DNA from: an uncultured Ruminococcus sp.
GTDB lineage: Bacteria; Bacillota; Clostridia; Oscillospirales; CAG-272
Assembly: GCA_902778145.1 (NCBI GenBank)
Contig: CACYWW010000014.1
Coordinates: 1-37,769, forward strand
Direction: 5' to 3'
Length of the DNA stretch: 37,769 bases
A program made the translations under genes and the position numbers. Positions 14,752-22,997 of the stretch are shown piece after piece (the first letter of the stretch is position 1; each line of letters begins with the position of its first letter). The notes beneath the pieces are model-generated. The model was not told the DNA's origin and made no database searches. It worked only from the letters and a program-made list of their open reading frames with translations.

Positions 14752-15525
14752 ATGAGAAGGACACGGATTTACAGGAAGCGGACGACGAGCACGGCGATCA
14801 CCGTCGAGGAAGAATACTATCCGGTATGGGAAGGGCCGAAGGGCAGGGGCAGAAAGCTCCGCCCGACGAGCGACGCCCAGCAGATCCTCAACGACAAAAA
14901 GAGTCTGAAGCACTTCACCGACCTGGTCAACAACAATTTCAGACAGTACGAAGACCTGAAGATCGAGCTCACATACTGCGACGCCCGCAAACCCGACGGC
15001 ATCGATGACGCGCGCCGGCTTCACGCCGCTTTTGTCCGCCGCCTCCGCCGCTGGTACGAACGGCGCGGCAAAGAGCTCAAATACGTCGTCGTCGACGAGA
15101 TCGGCAAAAACGGGACGATGCGTCCGCATCATCACATGCTGATCACCGGCGGGATCGATTACAAAACGCTCAAAACGCTGTGGGGCAACGGAAGCGTGAA
15201 TATCTCGCCGATCGATTACGAGCAGTACGGCTCCGCGTCATGGTGCGAATACGTGTTCAAGGATCCGCGTTACTCGCGCAAATGGCGCGGGTCCCGCAAC
15301 CTCACGCCGCCGGACGTAAAGGAACGCGACAGCGAGAACAACGGCAAGACCGCCGTCAAGCTCCTCAGATCGTTCGAATCCGGAAAGCCCTTCGCACCGG
15401 CGCGCCCGGGATATACGGCGGAGCGCGTCGAGATCAAACGAAATCCGTACAACAAGGACGTATACGTGCGTATACGGTGGGTAAAGGAGGACCTATATGA
15501 AGATCGTCGGAAATCTGCTGTGTGA
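14752..15525 (+). CDS. HUH rolling-circle replication endonuclease-like protein
   Basis: From ATG 14752 (GGAAGGG upstream) the protein has 257 residues. It shows the two hallmarks of HUH nucleases: a histidine triad RPHHHMLITGG (His126-His128) for metal binding, preceded by the strand YVVVDEIGKNG, and a candidate nucleophile Tyr167 in CEYVFKDPRYSRKWRGSRNL. This order resembles the ORF2/G2P-type replication-associated proteins of filamentous phages and gut mobile elements. It would nick one strand at an origin and attach to the 5' end. No helicase, primase or polymerase gene is seen in the prophage, so this is the main replication candidate. An in-frame extension to 14701 would run into the hairpins and is disfavoured. 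Confidence 0.72.
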   Translation: MRRTRIYRKRTTSTAITVEEEYYPVWEGPKGRGRKLRPTSDAQQILNDKKSLKHFTDLVNNNFRQYEDLKIELTYCDARKPDGIDDARRLHAAFVRRLRRWYERRGKELKYVVVDEIGKNGTMRPHHHMLITGGIDYKTLKTLWGNGSVNISPIDYEQYGSASWCEYVFKDPRYSRKWRGSRNLTPPDVKERDSENNGKTAVKLLRSFESGKPFAPARPGYTAERVEIKRNPYNKDVYVRIRWVKEDLYEDRRKSAV

Positions 15526-15805
15526 TCCGAATTACGACTACGTACATACCGAACCCGGGCGGGAAAACGACCCGGACGCGGCGGCTGAAATGTGGGCTAT
15601 GTTCGCCATGATGGAGCACGTCGGCGGCGTATCGCGCAAATTCAGGATAAAAGCAAACGGCAGGGCTTGCCGGATGATGCACGTCGACAGACTGAAAAAG
15701 GGCGATTTCGTGCAGATCACGGGATACCCGAGAGTGCAGAACGACGGACGCCCGTACGTGCTCGTCACGGAATACAGGATGCTGAAAAAGGCGGTAAGCA
15801 AATGA
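15497..15805 (+). CDS. Small protein, possible OB-fold single-strand DNA-binding protein
   Basis: A 102-residue protein starting at ATG 15497 after a strong AAAGGAGG, 29 bases inside the end of the HUH gene. The C-terminal half (MHVDRLKKGDFVQITGYPRVQNDGRPYVLVTEYRML) reads like the end of an OB fold, where SSB proteins have a KGDxVxVxG strand followed by a final V-x-x-L strand. The N-terminal half is unlike SSB and there is no acidic tail. An SSB role beside a strand-nicking protein is plausible but only inferred. Confidence 0.4.
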   Translation: MKIVGNLLCDPNYDYVHTEPGRENDPDAAAEMWAMFAMMEHVGGVSRKFRIKANGRACRMMHVDRLKKGDFVQITGYPRVQNDGRPYVLVTEYRMLKKAVSK

Positions 15806-16254
15806 CGGAGCGGCTCGGATATTACGACCGTCAGATAGCTCTCTGGCACGTCCGCGCGTACGCGTCCCGGAAAAAGGCTTTCGAAACGCTGCGCCGCTCC
15901 GTCGCTTCGGCGATGCCTTCACCGTCTGCAGACAGGCCCGTACCGTCCGGCGGCTCCGTATCCGACTCCACGGCGGCGAAGGCGGAGAAAATAGAGCGCC
16001 TGTATGAAAGCCGCGAGTACGTGCAGATCAGAGCCGTGGAGGACGCGCTCGAGACGGCGGGCGCCGACATACGCGGCAGATCCGAGCGTCAGAAGCTCCG
16101 CCGCGCACTGATGCTCAACTGTGCCGACCGCAAAACGTATCCGTTTCACAGGCTTGGAATCGACTTTGTATCACAGCGTGATTTCTTCCGGAGGCGCGAC
16201 CGCTTCCTCGCCGAAGTCCTGAGACGTCTGCAATATGGCACTGCGCCGCGCTGA
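15802..16254 (+). CDS. ArpU/RinA-like late transcription regulator
   Basis: From ATG 15802 (ATGA overlap) the product is 150 residues. An N-terminal helical part is followed by a Ser/Pro linker (about 40-55) and a C-terminal sigma-region-4-like segment (YPFHRLGIDFVSQRDFFRRRDRFLAEVLRRL). Size, motif and position, as the last early gene just before HNH-terS, match the ArpU/RinA group that activates late operons in Firmicute phages. Downstream is a -10 element lacking a -35, as expected for an activated promoter. Confidence 0.65.
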   Translation: MTERLGYYDRQIALWHVRAYASRKKAFETLRRSVASAMPSPSADRPVPSGGSVSDSTAAKAEKIERLYESREYVQIRAVEDALETAGADIRGRSERQKLRRALMLNCADRKTYPFHRLGIDFVSQRDFFRRRDRFLAEVLRRLQYGTAPR

Positions 16255-16258
16255 AACG

Positions 16259-16267
16259 TGGTATAAT
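16259..16267 (+). promoter_or_regulatory. Late promoter candidate, extended -10
   Basis: TG-G-TATAAT (16259-16267), 5 bases after the ArpU-like stop and before the HNH gene. No recognisable -35 exists around 16239-16244 (CACTGC). An extended -10 without -35 suits activation by the upstream regulator. Confidence 0.5.
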
Positions 16268-16329
16268 GGTCACAATGGAAAGTGCGGACGCCGGGACGGT
16301 GACGCAAGTGGGTTTGAAGGGTGGGCTTT

Positions 16330-16644
16330 ATGAAAGACTTCGCACGGGCGTTTTACAACTCCGCCGCGTGGGCGGCCTGCCGTGAGTCGTACATCGCCGA
16401 ACGCCGGGAAACAGACGGCGGGTTGTGCGAGGTCTGCAGAGAGCGGCGCGGCGAGATCGTGCATCACGTGATCATGCTGACGCCGAACAACATCGGTGAT
16501 CCGCTCGTCGCTCTGAATCACGACATCCTGCGGCTTGATTGTCTGCAGTGTCACAACGACGAGCCGGGTCATTACAACGACAGCCGGTACGGGAGAAAAA
16601 GCGCGTGCGGCTTTGACGAGAACGGCGAGCCGTTCAAAAGATAA
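16330..16644 (+). CDS. HNH endonuclease
   Basis: A 104-residue phage HNH protein. CEVCRERRG and CLQCHND form the structural zinc knuckles. The catalytic core reads HHVIML, then LNHDILRLDCLQCHN. In cos-type siphophages a small HNH protein encoded just upstream of the terminase assists cos cleavage with TerL, and this gene has that position. ATG 16330 is chosen, with GAAGGG 13-8 bases upstream. A GTG at 16321 is the alternative. Confidence 0.9.
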   Translation: MKDFARAFYNSAAWAACRESYIAERRETDGGLCEVCRERRGEIVHHVIMLTPNNIGDPLVALNHDILRLDCLQCHNDEPGHYNDSRYGRKSACGFDENGEPFKR

Positions 16645-16847
16645 CGCGCCCCGGGCGGTCTTTTCTTCTCCGCGGTACTCCCCCCCGTTTCAGGCTCCGG
16701 GATACCCCCCGCGGAGACCGTCGCGGGTGGGTTAATTTTTGCTGCGGCTTATGTGCAGGGAAGGGCTCACACGCGCAAAACAGCAAAACAGCATAAAAAC
16801 AGACAAATGCGGACAAGTCCCCCGCATGTCGGGAAAGGACGGTCAAA
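16645..16847. other. Non-coding gap between HNH and terS, candidate cos region
   Basis: 203 bases without a gene. A perfect 9-bp inverted repeat, TCTCCGCGG (16667-16675) with CCGCGGAGA (16709-16717), encloses two C-runs of seven and six bases and the centre TTTCAGGCTCCGGG. In HK97-type phages with HNH next to terS, cos and the TerS-binding sites lie here. The rest, from 16735, is A-rich with repeated ACAGCA and leads to GGAAAGGA, the ribosome site of terS. The cos call rests on position and symmetry only. Confidence 0.45.
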
Positions 16848-17225
16848 ATGCCGAAAAAAAGCGCTGAAGTCACAAAAGACGACCGCATAAAAGCGTATGC
16901 GAAGAAGCTTCGCCGGCTTATCCGCGACGTTCCCGCCGAGAGGGCGAGCCTCGCCGGCAAGATAATCGAGGAGATCGCTTTTCAGACCGCAACGCTCGAA
17001 GATCTCCGCGACGTTATAAACCGCGAGGGCGTGATCACGGAGGTCACGAACGGCAACGGCATAACGTTCATGGGCGAATCGCCGGAATCGAAGGCTTACA
17101 ACGTTCTGATAAAGAATTACAACGCCACGGTCACGGCACTTTCAAAGATCGTGCAGATAGACGCGGCGTCCGGCGCCGAGCCGGAGATCATGAAGTATCT
17201 GCAGAATACACGCGTTCGGAGATGA
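16848..17225 (+). CDS. terS: Terminase small subunit, P27-like
   Basis: A 125-residue helical protein with the P27-family layout: a basic N-terminus, an HTH-like central region, and a conserved C-terminal helix SPESKAYNVLIKNYNATVTALSKIVQID. TerS recognises phage DNA (cos or pac) and presents it to TerL. It overlaps terL by four bases and is preceded by GGAAAGGA and the cos-like gap. Confidence 0.88.
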   Translation: MPKKSAEVTKDDRIKAYAKKLRRLIRDVPAERASLAGKIIEEIAFQTATLEDLRDVINREGVITEVTNGNGITFMGESPESKAYNVLIKNYNATVTALSKIVQIDAASGAEPEIMKYLQNTRVRR

Positions 17226-18889
17226 GCGCGTTTTTTGATTATTTCACGGCGGTCTATGACGGGCGCATAGTCGCCTGTCAGAAAATGAAAAAGCAGGCCG
17301 AGCGGCTGCTCGAGGCGGCCGCAAAGCCCGGCAAATACCATTACGACGAGAGGATCGCGAACAAGCACGTCGATTTTATTGAGAAGTTCTGCCGCCTCCC
17401 GTCCGGACGGATCGGTCAGCCGTTCGTCCTGGAGCCGTTTCAGAAGGCGAGACTGCAGGCGACGTTCGGCTTTGTCGACGACAAGAACCTCCGGCAGTAC
17501 CGCGAGGTCAACACGATCGAAGGACGTAAGAACGGCAAAACGTCGGAGGCCGCCGCCGTAGAGCTCGATCTTTTGCTCAACGACGAGGAAGGCGCGCCGC
17601 AGGTGTACAACGTAGCGACGAAACACACTCAGGCGATGCTTGGCTTCAACGCCTGTTACCGCATGGTCAGGCAGTCTCCGGAGCTGCGCTCCGTTGTCCG
17701 GAAACGGCAGTCGGATCTTTACTGTCCGTTCAACATGGGTTATATTATGGCGCTCGCGTCGAACACAAAGAGCCTTGACGGGCTTGACGTCTCGTGCGCC
17801 GTCATCGACGAGCTCGCCGCGATCCGCAACCGCGATCTTTACGACCTTATAAAACAGGCCGGCTCCGCGCGTGAGCAGTCGCTCATTTACGTGATAAGCA
17901 CGAACGGATTCGTGCGTGAATCGATCTTCGACGCGCAGTATGAATACGCTGCCGCCGTGATCGACGGAAGCAAGGAAGACGAGCGTTTTCTGCCGTTCAT
18001 CTACGAGCTCGATTCTCCGGACGAATGGCTTGACGAAACGTGCTGGATCAAAGCGAATCCCGGGCTCGGAACGGTAAAGAAATACGACGAGCTCAAAGCG
18101 AACGTGAACAAAGCCGTGCAGGATCCGAAATTTAAGCCGACCGTTCTCGTAAAGGATTTCAACATACCGCAGACGGCGTCCTCCGCCTGGCTCACAGCGG
18201 AGCAGGCGAACAACACCGCCGTCGAGTGGCCCGGCTTCGATTACTGCATAGGCGGCTTCGACGCCGCCGACAGCGTCGACCTCAACGCCGCGACGTGTTA
18301 CTGCGCGCGCCCGGACGACCCGAATATATACACGCGTCAGATGTACTGGATCCCGCAGCGCGTTATCGACGACGCGGAAAAAGCCGGCGACCGCAAGGAG
18401 CGCGACGCCGTCCCCTATTCTCTGTGGGTACAGCAGGGATATATGAGAACGTACCCGGGTACGAAGGTCGACAAGCGTGTTTTCCTTGACTGGTTCTGCG
18501 AGTTGCGCGACACGGAGAACCTTTACCCGGTTTATATCTTTTACGACCCGTGGCACATAGACGACTCGCTCCTCCGCGAATTCAAGGCGAATTTCGGGGA
18601 GAATTCGATGAAGCCGGTGCGGCAGGGTGTTATATCGCTCTCGGAACCGATGAAGGATCTCGGAGTCGAATTCGCCGAGCACCGGGTGATCTATCAGAAC
18701 AACCCGGTCACAAAATGGTGCTTGTACAACACCATGAAAAAGCAGGATATAAACGGCAATATCCAGCCCGTCAAGACTACGGATCCGCGCAACCGTATCG
18801 ACGGCGCCGTATCCCTTATAATCGCGCACAAAGGATTTCTCGACGTGCGGGATCAATACGTAAATTTAAACGAGGGTGTACATGGCTAA
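17222..18889 (+). CDS. terL: Terminase large subunit
   Basis: A 555-residue Terminase_1-family packaging motor. The ATPase part has the Walker A-like EGRKNGKT (about residues 101-108) and Walker B CAVIDELAA (about 198-206). The C-terminal nuclease part has an acidic cluster, GGFDAADSVD, and FYDPW. Length is normal. It pumps DNA into the prohead through the portal and cuts it at the cos or pac site. The start overlaps terS and the end overlaps the portal gene. Confidence 0.95.
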   Translation: MSAFFDYFTAVYDGRIVACQKMKKQAERLLEAAAKPGKYHYDERIANKHVDFIEKFCRLPSGRIGQPFVLEPFQKARLQATFGFVDDKNLRQYREVNTIEGRKNGKTSEAAAVELDLLLNDEEGAPQVYNVATKHTQAMLGFNACYRMVRQSPELRSVVRKRQSDLYCPFNMGYIMALASNTKSLDGLDVSCAVIDELAAIRNRDLYDLIKQAGSAREQSLIYVISTNGFVRESIFDAQYEYAAAVIDGSKEDERFLPFIYELDSPDEWLDETCWIKANPGLGTVKKYDELKANVNKAVQDPKFKPTVLVKDFNIPQTASSAWLTAEQANNTAVEWPGFDYCIGGFDAADSVDLNAATCYCARPDDPNIYTRQMYWIPQRVIDDAEKAGDRKERDAVPYSLWVQQGYMRTYPGTKVDKRVFLDWFCELRDTENLYPVYIFYDPWHIDDSLLREFKANFGENSMKPVRQGVISLSEPMKDLGVEFAEHRVIYQNNPVTKWCLYNTMKKQDINGNIQPVKTTDPRNRIDGAVSLIIAHKGFLDVRDQYVNLNEGVHG

Positions 18890-20081
18890 CATATTCAACC
18901 GCAAAAAACTGAGAGAAAAGGACGCGATCGAAAAAGCCGTCGGTCAGTATTTCGGGCTTTTGACGGCATACTCGCCCGTATTCACGACCTTTGAAGGCTC
19001 GGTATACGAGGCGGAGCTCTGCCGCGCCGCGATCCACTCTTTCGCCCAGCACGCGAGCATGCTCGAGCCGCGCGTTTACGGCTCGGCGGACCCGGCCTTC
19101 GCCAACCGTATGAGGCAGCCGAACGAGCTGATGAACGTCAAGCAGTATCTTTACAGGCTCGCGACGGTCTACAAGGCGACGAACAACGCTTTTATCGCTC
19201 CGGTCTGCGACGACGCGCAGGGCGAGCATCTGATCGGCTTTTACCCGCTCGTGCCGTCCAAATGCGAGCTCGTCACCGTCAACAACACCGTGTATCTGCG
19301 TTATAATTTCGCCGGCTCCGTTTACGGCGCGATAGAATTCGACCGCGTCGGCAGGATGATGCAGTATTATTTCCGCGACGAGATACGCGGAGAGGGCAAC
19401 GAATCGCTCCGGCCTACGATGGACATGATCCACGCGCAGAACGAGGGCATCGTCGAGGGCGTGAAAAGCTCCGCGTTCATCCGCTTCCTCGCGCGCGCCG
19501 GCAACGTCCTGAAGGACGACACGATCAAAGCCGAGCAGAAGCGTTTCCGGGAAAACGCCCTCAATCCGGAGAACAACGGCGGCGTAATGATCTTCGACAG
19601 CAAGTACGCCGAGGTGAAGCAGGTAAACAGTACGCCGTTCGTCGTCGACGACAAACAGATGCAGATAATACGCGACAACGTATACATGCACTTCGGGACG
19701 AACGAAAAAATCATCAAAAACGAATACAGCCCGGAGCAGTGGTCCGCGTACTGCAAGGGCGAGGTCGAGCCGTTCGCGCTCGAGGCGTCGCTCGTGCACA
19801 CGCGTATGAAATACACAGAGCGCGAGATCAGCTCCGGGAACAAAATATATTTCTCGTCCGGACGGCTCGATTTCATAAGCACGCAGGACAAGATCAAGCT
19901 TATTACGGATCTGCGCGACCGCGGTATGATCTCCGCCAACGAGGGGCGCGAGCTTCTCGGGATGACGCCGATCGGAGAGGACGGAGACGTCTTCTATATC
20001 CGCCGCGATTACGCCACGGTCAAGGAATTACAGGCGCCTGCGGAACCGGCGCCGGAAAGTGAGACGAACAATGCCGTTTAA
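18882..20081 (+). CDS. Phage portal protein, HK97 family
   Basis: A 399-residue portal from ATG 18882, with GAGGGTG just before. Typical features are the N-terminal SPVFTTFEGSVYEAELCRAAIHSFAQHAS region, the stem-helix area with FGTNEKIIKNEYSPEQWSAYCKGEVEPFALE, and the C-terminal RGMISANEGRELLGMTPIGEDGD. Twelve copies form the DNA channel at one capsid vertex. A reading starting two codons earlier at GTG 18876 is possible but weaker. Confidence 0.94.
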   Translation: MANIFNRKKLREKDAIEKAVGQYFGLLTAYSPVFTTFEGSVYEAELCRAAIHSFAQHASMLEPRVYGSADPAFANRMRQPNELMNVKQYLYRLATVYKATNNAFIAPVCDDAQGEHLIGFYPLVPSKCELVTVNNTVYLRYNFAGSVYGAIEFDRVGRMMQYYFRDEIRGEGNESLRPTMDMIHAQNEGIVEGVKSSAFIRFLARAGNVLKDDTIKAEQKRFRENALNPENNGGVMIFDSKYAEVKQVNSTPFVVDDKQMQIIRDNVYMHFGTNEKIIKNEYSPEQWSAYCKGEVEPFALEASLVHTRMKYTEREISSGNKIYFSSGRLDFISTQDKIKLITDLRDRGMISANEGRELLGMTPIGEDGDVFYIRRDYATVKELQAPAEPAPESETNNAV

Positions 20082-20679
20082 ACCCGACGAAAGACAGTAC
20101 AGAGCCCTCACGGTGCTGCAGACGGCGCAGCGCGCCGACAGATATTTCGATACGGATTACTACGTTGAAGGCTACGCCGCAAAATACGCGCCGTATCTGT
20201 TATACGAGGACGAAGACGGCCCCGTATACGAGGAATTCGTCCCGGACGCGTTTCGGGAAGCCGACATATCCGACGTTATAATGCAGTACGACCACGAGGG
20301 TCGCGTGTTCGCGCGCACGCCCGACAGTCTGCGCATCATATTCGACAACGTCGGTATGTTCATCGCCGCCGATCTCGGAAAAAGCACCGGGGCGAAGCAG
20401 CTGTATGAGGAGATCAGCGCCGGGCTGATCCGAAAAATGTCGTGGTGCTTCCGCGTCGGCGAGTGCCATTACGACGAACAGCGCCGCACGATAGTGCACA
20501 CGGCTGTGAAAAAGATATACGACGTATCCGCCGTATCGATCCCGGCAAACGATAACACGGTCATCAACGCGCGAAAGTGGGGAGAGGGAGTCATCTTGCC
20601 CGCGCTTCAGGAGCTGAGGGAAAAGCGCGAGCGTGAAATAAAGCTTTTACAGCTCAAAATCAAACTGAAAGGATCTTAA
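20071..20679 (+). CDS. HK97-type prohead protease
   Basis: A 202-residue U35-family serine protease from ATG 20071. The catalytic His is in MQYDHEGRV and the nucleophilic Ser in RKMSWCFRVGE, the standard order. The protease part ends near DVSAVSIPANDNTVINAR, followed by a charged C-terminal helix. It removes the scaffolding delta domain of the capsid precursor during maturation and then itself. It starts within the portal end and lies just before the capsid gene. Confidence 0.93.
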   Translation: MPFKPDERQYRALTVLQTAQRADRYFDTDYYVEGYAAKYAPYLLYEDEDGPVYEEFVPDAFREADISDVIMQYDHEGRVFARTPDSLRIIFDNVGMFIAADLGKSTGAKQLYEEISAGLIRKMSWCFRVGECHYDEQRRTIVHTAVKKIYDVSAVSIPANDNTVINARKWGEGVILPALQELREKREREIKLLQLKIKLKGS

Positions 20680-20682
20680 ACC

Positions 20683-21873
20683 ATGAGAATTGACGAAATC
20701 AACACCCGCCTCGCCGCCATATCCGCGGAGGCAGAAAACGAAGGCGCCGACATAAACGCCCTCACCGCAGAAGCCGACGCTCTGATCGCAGAGCGCAAAG
20801 CAATACAGGAAGCCGGCGAAAAGCGCGCTTCCCTGCTCTCGAAGATCGCCGCGGGCGAAGTCGGCAAGAGGACCGAAGCGGTCAAGGAAAAGACCGCCCG
20901 CAAAGCCATGACGCGCGAGGAAGCGCTCGCAAGCGAGGAATACCGCAACTTCTTCGCAAAAACGCTCATGAGAATGCCCGTAAACGAAGACGAGCAGACC
21001 GCAGCGAGAGCCGCGGGCGTAGCTCTTACCACCACCGCGACGACCTTCGTCGAGGCGGGCGTGGCAGCCGACGGCGTGAACAACGGCGGTCTTTTCATCC
21101 CGACCGAAATGAGCCTCGCCCTGGTCAAAGAGGCGGAGCTCGTCTCCCCGATCTTCCGCGACATCGCAAAGGACAACCTCCCCGGCGTCCTCAAATTCCC
21201 GTACAAGGTATCCGGCACCGGCGCGGACATACGCACCGAGGGCACTCCTAACCCCGACGGTCAGATCGAATGGGCGGAGCTCGAGCTTACGCCGTACGAG
21301 ATATCCGAGACGATCCGCGTGACCTGGAAGCTGGAGCGTATGGCTGTCCCGGCGTTCCTCTCCTACCTGCAGACCGAGCTCATCGCCGCAGTCAAGGACG
21401 CGATGATCGATCAGACCATATACGGCACCGGCACCGATGAAGTGACCGGCGTCACCGCCTCCGCCGGCTCGGACAATGAAAAGACCTACGACGGCACCGA
21501 TCCGCTCGCCGCGATAAAGGAAGGTCTCGCCCTTCTCTCCGGCAAGCAGAAGGCGGGCGCGAAGATCTACATAAGCAACTCCGTCGCCGAGGAGATCATG
21601 TTCCATCAGGACGCGAACAGCTTCTACAACTTCGCCGTCGTCAACGGCGCCGGCATAAGCACGATCGGCGGCTATCCCGCGGAAAAGGATCCGTACCTGC
21701 ATGACGGCGATATCGTCATCGGCAACATGAAGAAGTTCAGACTCAACGAGATCGAACCCATCTCCGTAAGCCGCGACAGCTCCGGCAAGCAGCGCGTTTC
21801 CGACTACACGGCGTACGGCATAGTCGCCGGCGCGGGTCAGCCCGGAGAATTCGTCTACATCAGCAAAGAATGA
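20683..21873 (+). CDS. Major capsid protein, HK97 fold
   Basis: A 396-residue precursor. Residues 1 to about 100 form a helical, coiled-coil delta domain (IDEINTRLAAISAEAENEGADINALTAEADAL) that acts as built-in scaffold and should be cut off by the protease. The shell part contains the HK97 elements: NNGGLFIPTEM, the EWAELELTPYEISETIRVTWKLE strand region, a long spine helix FLSYLQTELIAAVKDAMIDQTIYGTGT, and the P-domain end GIVAGAGQPGEFVYI. Codon use here is strongly biased to C-ending codons, as expected for the most abundant virion protein. Confidence 0.96.
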   Translation: MRIDEINTRLAAISAEAENEGADINALTAEADALIAERKAIQEAGEKRASLLSKIAAGEVGKRTEAVKEKTARKAMTREEALASEEYRNFFAKTLMRMPVNEDEQTAARAAGVALTTTATTFVEAGVAADGVNNGGLFIPTEMSLALVKEAELVSPIFRDIAKDNLPGVLKFPYKVSGTGADIRTEGTPNPDGQIEWAELELTPYEISETIRVTWKLERMAVPAFLSYLQTELIAAVKDAMIDQTIYGTGTDEVTGVTASAGSDNEKTYDGTDPLAAIKEGLALLSGKQKAGAKIYISNSVAEEIMFHQDANSFYNFAVVNGAGISTIGGYPAEKDPYLHDGDIVIGNMKKFRLNEIEPISVSRDSSGKQRVSDYTAYGIVAGAGQPGEFVYISKE

Positions 21874-21880
21874 TAAAAGC

Positions 21881-21935
21881 CCTCCGCCCGGCGGAGGCCG
21901 TGACAAGGGAGGACCCCGTCTCTCCGGTCCTCCCT
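21881..21935 (+). terminator. Two stacked hairpins after the capsid gene
   Basis: Hairpin 1 pairs 21881-21887 with 21891-21897 (CCTCCGC/GCGGAGG, 3-nt loop). Hairpin 2 pairs 21906-21915 with 21926-21935 (10 bp perfect, 10-nt loop). Neither is followed by a T run. They may attenuate downstream transcription or protect the 3' end of capsid mRNA rather than terminate fully. Confidence 0.55.
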
Positions 21936-21961
21936 CACGATAGAAACGAAAGGAGCGGTAT

Positions 21962-22231
21962 ATGACCGTCGAATATGCAAAAAACGCCCTCCGCATCTCT
22001 CACGATCAGGAAGACGCGGAGATCGGCAGCGTTATAGAGTCCGCCGCAGCGGATCTGATGACCGCCGGCGTCACCGTGACGGAAGACGAAGAGCCGCTCA
22101 TAACGACCGCGATCGTGTTCTATCTGCGCGCGTACTTCAATTTCGAGGAGCGCGGAGAGAGATACGAGAGGGATTACGAGAAGCTTAAAGCGCTGCTCTC
22201 GCACAACTACGACGAAAGCGGGGACGCGTAA
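21962..22231 (+). CDS. Head-tail connector protein, gp6-like
   Basis: An 89-residue all-helical protein of the Phage_gp6/DNA-packaging connector type: TVEYAKNALRISHDQEDAEIGSVIESAAADLMTAG with a later LITTAIVFYLRAYF helix. It forms a ring below the portal after packaging. GAAAGGAG precedes the start, and it is the first gene after the capsid hairpins. Confidence 0.85.
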   Translation: MTVEYAKNALRISHDQEDAEIGSVIESAAADLMTAGVTVTEDEEPLITTAIVFYLRAYFNFEERGERYERDYEKLKALLSHNYDESGDA

Positions 22232-22543
22232 ATGTACGATACCCCGCTCACACTCGAAAGACCGGTGTACGGAAAAAACGGTAACGGCGACATGATAAAC
22301 ACGGCAACGGTACGCAAAAACGTCATGTGCGCCGTCAGATCCGTACGTCAGAGCGAATTTTACCAGTCCGCCGCCGCGGGCTTCAAGCCCGAGCTGATGG
22401 TACAGATCGCGGATTATCGCGACTACCAGGGCGAAAAGACCGCCGTCGTCGACGGCGTGCGTTATAAGATCCTGCGGACGTACAAGAAAAACACGGTCCT
22501 TGAGATCGTGCTGTACGGGGGTGTTATAATTGCCGACGCCTAA
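22232..22543 (+). CDS. Head closure protein (stopper), SPP1 gp16-like
   Basis: A 103-residue beta-rich protein immediately after the connector gene, with no gap. The pattern PLTLERPVYGKNGNGDMINTATVRKNVMCAVRSVRQSEFYQSAAAGFKPELMVQI and the end VDGVRYKILRTYKKNTVLEIVLYG match the phage head-tail joining family. It plugs the portal channel and gives the docking surface for the tail. Confidence 0.85.
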   Translation: MYDTPLTLERPVYGKNGNGDMINTATVRKNVMCAVRSVRQSEFYQSAAAGFKPELMVQIADYRDYQGEKTAVVDGVRYKILRTYKKNTVLEIVLYGGVIIADA

Positions 22544-22997
22544 ATCAGTATCAAAGATCACGAAGGATCACGGCAAAGTCGTCGTATCGTACGAGTCCGC
22601 CGTCGATAAATGCAGTTATTACCTGTTCGAGCTGACGCGCGCCGCGCTGCGCGACGTCGGAAAGTTCGTCGCGAAGACCTTCAAAGCGAAGTATTACGCG
22701 GCGTTCAGAAGGCAGAGCGGCAACGTCGGCAGAAACACGAAATACAAAGTGTATTCGGGCAAGGATACGCAGTATCCGCGCGTCGAGCTGTCGACGGTCG
22801 ACGACGGCTTTTACGGCCTGTTCCAGGAGATAGGCACGAAGCATCAGCCGCGGATGGGCTTTCTGCGCGATTCGGTCGAAAACAACGTCGACACGATCAG
22901 GGAGATACAGTCAAAGTATCTGTCCGCGATCGACGACGGCGACGCCTCCGTTGAAAACCTGATCAACGAAAGCGAATACGAGGGGGCTGCGGAATGA
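22530..22997 (+). CDS. Head-tail joining / HK97 gp10-like tail component
   Basis: A 155-residue protein with the gp10-like core: a long helix LTRAALRDVGKFVAKTFKAKYYAAF, a central strand region and FQEIGTKHQPRMGFLRDSVENNVDTI, the conserved end. It starts at TTG 22530, supported by GGGGGTG at 22517-22523, inside the previous gene. It ends overlapping the next gene by four bases. Confidence 0.82.
   Translation: MPTPKSVSKITKDHGKVVVSYESAVDKCSYYLFELTRAALRDVGKFVAKTFKAKYYAAFRRQSGNVGRNTKYKVYSGKDTQYPRVELSTVDDGFYGLFQEIGTKHQPRMGFLRDSVENNVDTIREIQSKYLSAIDDGDASVENLINESEYEGAAE

Noticed and set aside
17117-18856. 579-codon ORF on the minus strand across terL
   Set aside because: It is the mirror of the well-supported terL gene, caused by G+C-rich codon bias. 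Its protein is Arg/Val-rich without any family pattern.
20647-21996. 449-codon minus-strand ORF across the capsid gene
   Set aside because: Same cause. The plus strand encodes an unmistakable HK97 capsid protein, and the minus reading has no motif.
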